From a virus, in the IMG/VR virus record IMGVR_UViG_3300042466_000556, positions 1 to 43,886 of that record: DNA of 43,886 nucleotides. One strand, 5' to 3'. The position numbers and the translations under genes were made by a program. This document shows, in pieces, positions 40,357 to 43,886 of this stretch; position 1 is the first letter of the stretch, and every line of letters begins with the position of its first letter. The notes under the pieces are model-generated. The model saw only the letters and a list, made by a program, of their open reading frames with translations. It made no database searches and was not told where the DNA came from.

Positions 40357-42265
40357 TGAAAGCGTTCTTCCTGTACGCAAGCGTGTTGGTTCAGACTTCC
40401 AAGTAAAAGTTGGACTTATTGGCTCGCAGTCTGGCGCAGTACAGGCTGGACAGGCAGTTGCAAGCACATTGATTCCTGGCAACCTTTCTCCTCTTCGTAG
40501 CCCTTTAAAGTCAACCCTCTTTTCTGCTTTAACTCCAGGCAAAGTCAATATTCGTGGCATTCCACGACCAGGCAATGGCGTATCTCGCTGTCCTGCTGGC
40601 TTTCAACACGGTGGACGCTTCACCAATAACCAGTTCAGCACATGTGGTGCACAGTTGTTTGACATTCCTGGTCCGCTAGCAATTGCAAGCGCTTTAATTC
40701 GTGGAGTCCGTAACGCTTCGTCTGGTCGTGCGCAGGCTGAAAACATCTCGGAAGTCGTAACTGGTGGTCAGACATCTGGAGTTTCTGCACAAATCAGCCG
40801 TATGGCTCAGGTACCTAAAAGCGGTGCTTTTAACGCCAAGAAAGTTGCTGAAGTAGTAAAGAGTTCAATCAACACATTGACTGGTGCCCCATCTGGTGAA
40901 GCACGGCTAATCAGGAAAGATGGCTACCTCCTGAAGCCAATCGTTCCTTCTTCGGTATTACGCAACTTTGGCGGGAACCCCGACATGCAGGACGGCGTGT
41001 TTATCCGTTCTATTCAAAAGCCGTCAGACATTATTGGTGATGACCTTGCTTTGTTGTCGGGCCCAGCAATCCAGCAAATTACTTATGTCGCACCAAATGG
41101 CTCACAGATTTCCATTCAACGCCAGCGTATATTAACTACTGGTGAGAAGCGCAAGTTTGGTCGCCAACTCAATGCAGCCGCTGCTGCTTCTAGTTCCCTT
41201 GATGTCGGAAACACAATTCGTGAGTTTGCCAACAATTCGGGTGGAGCGTTCAAGTACTCCGAGAAGTTCCCCAACATTGAAAGTCCTTTAGATTTAATCA
41301 ATGTTACTGATGACAAGAAAAAGAATGTCCAAGTGCGTCGTTGGGTTTATGAGACATTCATGAAAAATGGTAAAGGCAAACCGTTAAGTTCATCAACCAT
41401 GCGCGAGTCGGCAACACTTCGTGAAGATGGCGGTTCATCAACAGACTCCCCATCTAGCGTCCAAGAAGCAATTGCTTACATTAAAAACGGTGGTGACCCA
41501 TTTGATGTTCCGCAAGAGTTTCTCGCTCAGGCACTATCCGCTACTGACATCTACGAACAAGAAAACCTCAATACAGGCGTGGTCAAGTTCAGCAAAGGTG
41601 ACGGGAACGCAATCTATCAAGTTCCAGAAACAGTGAAAAATGGCTCCATTGCTGAGCGCATCTATTCAGACATTGCATCACAACTTGGACTCCAAACAGC
41701 ACCAGCACGATTCATAAAGACCCCCAAGGGACGCAGTACCGTCCTTGGTGACGCAGTGCCAGATGGCTACAAACTTGACCTCAATGCCCCTCTCAAAGAT
41801 GTTGACCACGGAGATTTGTTGCGTATCGCAATGAGTGACTTTGTCTCAGATAAGCGTGGGCGTTCACCTGCAACTATTACACCTGTCCGTTCTGGAGCAA
41901 AACTCACGGTCGTTCCTACCAGTAATGAATTATCGCTTGGTGCAGGATTAACAACAGCAGAAATAAATGTCAGGTATAAACTTGACTTACCTTCGTACTT
42001 GACTACCCGTGAAACTGCAACATACAAAAAGGCTTACGACGGCATTAGTGAAGAAGCCAGAAAAGTATTAAGCAGATTGTATGATAATATTCTTAATAGG
42101 GCAGAAAAATTTAAATGGGATGAATACATATCCCGATTGACTGCAGATGGTGAACTTTCTACAGCAGAGAAGGCACACATTTTAATCGTACGGAAAATAT
42201 ACGACAATCGCCTCAAAGCATTAAAATCAAACAAATCACAATTTTTATCGTTGCTCGGAATTTAG
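40346..42265 (+). CDS. RCPxG-motif protein with possible degenerate kinase-like region
   Basis: 639 residues from ATG 40346, chosen because GGAG lies five bases upstream. RCPAGFQHGGRFTNNQFSTC gives C82-x17-C100. N-terminal and central parts are Ala/Gly/Ser-rich. Residues about 400-560 (VVKFSKGDGNAIYQVPETVKNG, AERIYSDIASQLGLQTAPARF, HGDLLRIAMSDFVSDKRG, then TVVPTSNELSLGAG) resemble HipA or PI3K-type small kinase folds without the expected D-x-H-x-x-N catalytic pattern, so a pseudokinase is a weak guess. A helical C-terminus (EARKVLSRLYDNILNRAEKF) ends it. Internal or co-packaged head protein is likely. Confidence 0.68.
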   Translation: MQDNESVLPVRKRVGSDFQVKVGLIGSQSGAVQAGQAVASTLIPGNLSPLRSPLKSTLFSALTPGKVNIRGIPRPGNGVSRCPAGFQHGGRFTNNQFSTCGAQLFDIPGPLAIASALIRGVRNASSGRAQAENISEVVTGGQTSGVSAQISRMAQVPKSGAFNAKKVAEVVKSSINTLTGAPSGEARLIRKDGYLLKPIVPSSVLRNFGGNPDMQDGVFIRSIQKPSDIIGDDLALLSGPAIQQITYVAPNGSQISIQRQRILTTGEKRKFGRQLNAAAAASSSLDVGNTIREFANNSGGAFKYSEKFPNIESPLDLINVTDDKKKNVQVRRWVYETFMKNGKGKPLSSSTMRESATLREDGGSSTDSPSSVQEAIAYIKNGGDPFDVPQEFLAQALSATDIYEQENLNTGVVKFSKGDGNAIYQVPETVKNGSIAERIYSDIASQLGLQTAPARFIKTPKGRSTVLGDAVPDGYKLDLNAPLKDVDHGDLLRIAMSDFVSDKRGRSPATITPVRSGAKLTVVPTSNELSLGAGLTTAEINVRYKLDLPSYLTTRETATYKKAYDGISEEARKVLSRLYDNILNRAEKFKWDEYISRLTADGELSTAEKAHILIVRKIYDNRLKALKSNKSQFLSLLGI

Positions 42266-42266
42266 T

Positions 42267-43886
42267 ATGGAAACAGCATTCATCATCACAGACAAAAACA
42301 AGATGCCCTATGCAGTAGTCAGCATTTTGAAGGGTGGTACAGAATTTCACCCTCTGTCTGAGAACGCCAAGACATGGTCTGGTTGGATGAACGATGAGTA
42401 TGCAGTACGCCAAGTGACCAAGGGTCAACTCACGGCGACACTTGATAATTCCATGTCCGTTGAAGGACCTATTGCTTATGCCCGCAATAACAAACTTCGT
42501 CTTGATGAACTGATTGCTCAGGCAAAGAAGATTCCCGTAGTAGAGCAAATTGAAGGCAAGAAGAGCGTGGATGAACTTCAAATCATCTCCATCTTGGATG
42601 CTCAACTTTCTCAACTAGATGACAGTGAATGGCATAACGCAATCCAGTTCAAGGCTGGTGCTTTTGTCGCTGACTCCAATAAGGCTTCAATGAACTTTGA
42701 AGTCAAGAGGACTCGCGCACTTTGGGATGCTGGCTTGTCTATTCCTGGCACAAATCGTCGTGGCGGTTGGCGTTGCCCACCAGGGATGGCTTTTGGTGGT
42801 CAAATCACTGACCGTTTTGGTCGTAACTGTGGCGCTGGTCTTGCTCGTCGTTTAGCCAATGGTCTTCAAAATGTTGGTGAACGAATTGAAAATGCTGATG
42901 ATGCAAAGCGCGGCAAGCGTGTTGCGCGACGCAACGCTGCTATGGGTCGCCGTCTTGCTGGCGCAGGCGCTATTGAACGAGGCGCAGGAAGAATCGCTGA
43001 TGCTTTAGAAACAAACTTACCGAAGGCTCCTGCTGGTCGTGTAGTCGGTGCACCAGTACGGAAAATTAGAGGTGCTGGTGTTGTAGAACGAGGTGCAGGG
43101 CGTCTTGCTGACGCACTAGAAACCAAGCCACCTAAAGTTCGTGGTGCAGGTCGTATTGAGCGCGGTGCTGGTCGCCTTGCAGATGCTCTTGAAACTAGAC
43201 CACCAAAGCGTACGCGCATTGGTCGTATTGAGCGTGGCGCAGGAAGACTGGCTGACGCACTTGAAACACGCCCACCGAAAGTAAAACCAAAACGCACCAT
43301 CGTCGGAGAAGCAGACAGAACTCCAATTCGTGATAATGCTATTCGTCGTGGTCTCCGTGATATTGCGCCAGACCTCATGGCTTATGCCGAAGGTGCTGAA
43401 GCAGGAGTTCGTGGACGCAGAAACCCTGTCTATGAAGGAACCCCCGAGAAACTTCCAAGTGGTGGAGTTCGCAAACCTAAAGCACCTAAAGCGGCTGCAG
43501 CAACTGCAAAGCCTCGTAAACCACGAGTGGCACCAGTCGCCCCTAAAAAACCCAAGGCTCCGAAGGAACCAAAGTTGGTTGATGATGTAAGTGGCATCCC
43601 TGTACCAAAGGGACTTCCAAGAAATAACGAATCTCTTTCTGACTACATGACTCGTAAGTACAACGAACATCAAGAACAAATTCGTTTGATTCAAAAAGGT
43701 GGCGGCAAGGCTGGATTCTTGAAGCGTCCTGAGTGGGACAAGTTCCACGGTCCAGAGGTTGAGGCTAACTGGAAGAAAAAGAATGCTGGTCGCGCTGCTC
43801 GTGCTACTGCTTCTGACGCAAAAGCACCGAAGAAACCAGTTGCACCAAAGAAACCCGCAGCACCTAAAAAGCCATTTGATTCACCC
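42267..43886 (+). CDS. RCPxG-motif protein with GAGRLADALET repeats and basic tail (partial)
   Basis: 540 codons to the window edge, open. ATG 42267 one base after the preceding stop. N-terminal 160 residues are ordered (AFIITDKNKMPYAVVSIL, ISILDAQLSQLDDSEWHNAIQF). RCPPGMAFGGQITDRFGRNC gives C170-x17-C188. From residue 234, four copies of RGAGRLADALETxPPK are present at spacings of about 37, 24 and 24 residues. The C-terminus is rich in KAP/KPK runs (KPKAPKAAAATAKPRKPRVA, KKPVAPKKPAAPKKP), like histone H1. Strongly basic: DNA-associated head protein is the best guess. Confidence 0.7.
   Translation, partial: METAFIITDKNKMPYAVVSILKGGTEFHPLSENAKTWSGWMNDEYAVRQVTKGQLTATLDNSMSVEGPIAYARNNKLRLDELIAQAKKIPVVEQIEGKKSVDELQIISILDAQLSQLDDSEWHNAIQFKAGAFVADSNKASMNFEVKRTRALWDAGLSIPGTNRRGGWRCPPGMAFGGQITDRFGRNCGAGLARRLANGLQNVGERIENADDAKRGKRVARRNAAMGRRLAGAGAIERGAGRIADALETNLPKAPAGRVVGAPVRKIRGAGVVERGAGRLADALETKPPKVRGAGRIERGAGRLADALETRPPKRTRIGRIERGAGRLADALETRPPKVKPKRTIVGEADRTPIRDNAIRRGLRDIAPDLMAYAEGAEAGVRGRRNPVYEGTPEKLPSGGVRKPKAPKAAAATAKPRKPRVAPVAPKKPKAPKEPKLVDDVSGIPVPKGLPRNNESLSDYMTRKYNEHQEQIRLIQKGGGKAGFLKRPEWDKFHGPEVEANWKKKNAGRAARATASDAKAPKKPVAPKKPAAPKKPFDSP
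42966..43286 (+). repeat. GAGRLADALET tandem repeats
   Basis: Four near-identical 11-residue cores (GAGRIADALET, then GAGRLADALET three times), each with flanking RIERG and PPK elements. The DNA copies differ at many third positions, so the repeats are kept by protein selection rather than recent duplication. Confidence 0.85.

Noticed and set aside
1-43886. tRNA genes
   Set aside because: No cloverleaf with a recognisable T-loop (GGTTCGAATCC-like) was noticed in gaps, which are mostly under 110 bases.

Overview
The window is part of a tailed double-stranded DNA phage (Caudoviricetes) with a contractile tail. It carries a tail sheath, tube, tape measure, gp25-like and gpJ-like baseplate wedge proteins, a spike OB-fold protein, large terminase, portal and an HK97-type prohead protease. 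The host cannot be read from the sequence. Moderate GC, a flavin-dependent halogenase and many collagen-like fibres fit an aquatic bacterial host, but that is inference. Neither window end is a genome end: a gene runs off each side. No major capsid protein, DNA polymerase, lysin, integrase, tRNA or CRISPR array is recognisable here.

Layout. The window is two divergent blocks. The minus-strand block (31747 down to 1) reads, in transcription order: large terminase; an unknown gene; a Rad52-type annealing protein with a RecB/Cas4-like nuclease; an unknown gene; a PAPS-reductase-family protein with a ParB-like partner; an Arg-rich protein; head-tail connector and neck proteins; sheath and tube; a tail assembly chaperone with a likely -1 frameshift; tape measure; baseplate hub, spike, wedge and gpI-like proteins; several fibre genes; a holin-like peptide; collagen-like and His-rich fibres; two small unknowns; a 2-oxoglutarate/Fe(II) oxygenase; and a tryptophan-halogenase-family enzyme cut by the window edge. 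The genes are tightly packed, with many 1-8 base overlaps, so long polycistronic transcripts are likely.

The plus-strand block (31813 to the right edge) encodes a 58-residue membrane peptide, a portal fused to a MuF domain, a very long prohead protease with extra C-terminal domains, a cysteine-rich PepSY-like protein, a small acidic protein, and then four poorly known proteins. Three of those four share a motif RCPxG with Cys-x17-Cys spacing. Their position between the protease and an unseen capsid gene suggests internal or co-packaged capsid proteins.

Most notable points: (1) the RCPxG/C-x17-C family; (2) a prolyl-hydroxylase-like oxygenase and a halogenase placed directly behind collagen-like fibres, one of which has about 55 His in about 175 residues; (3) three four-cysteine clusters and two PepSY-like repeats in the 36278 gene; (4) an IbrA/IbrB-like pair inside the recombination module; (5) two genes missed by simple length cut-offs (9529-9693 and 31813-31989) and the frameshifted chaperone extension.
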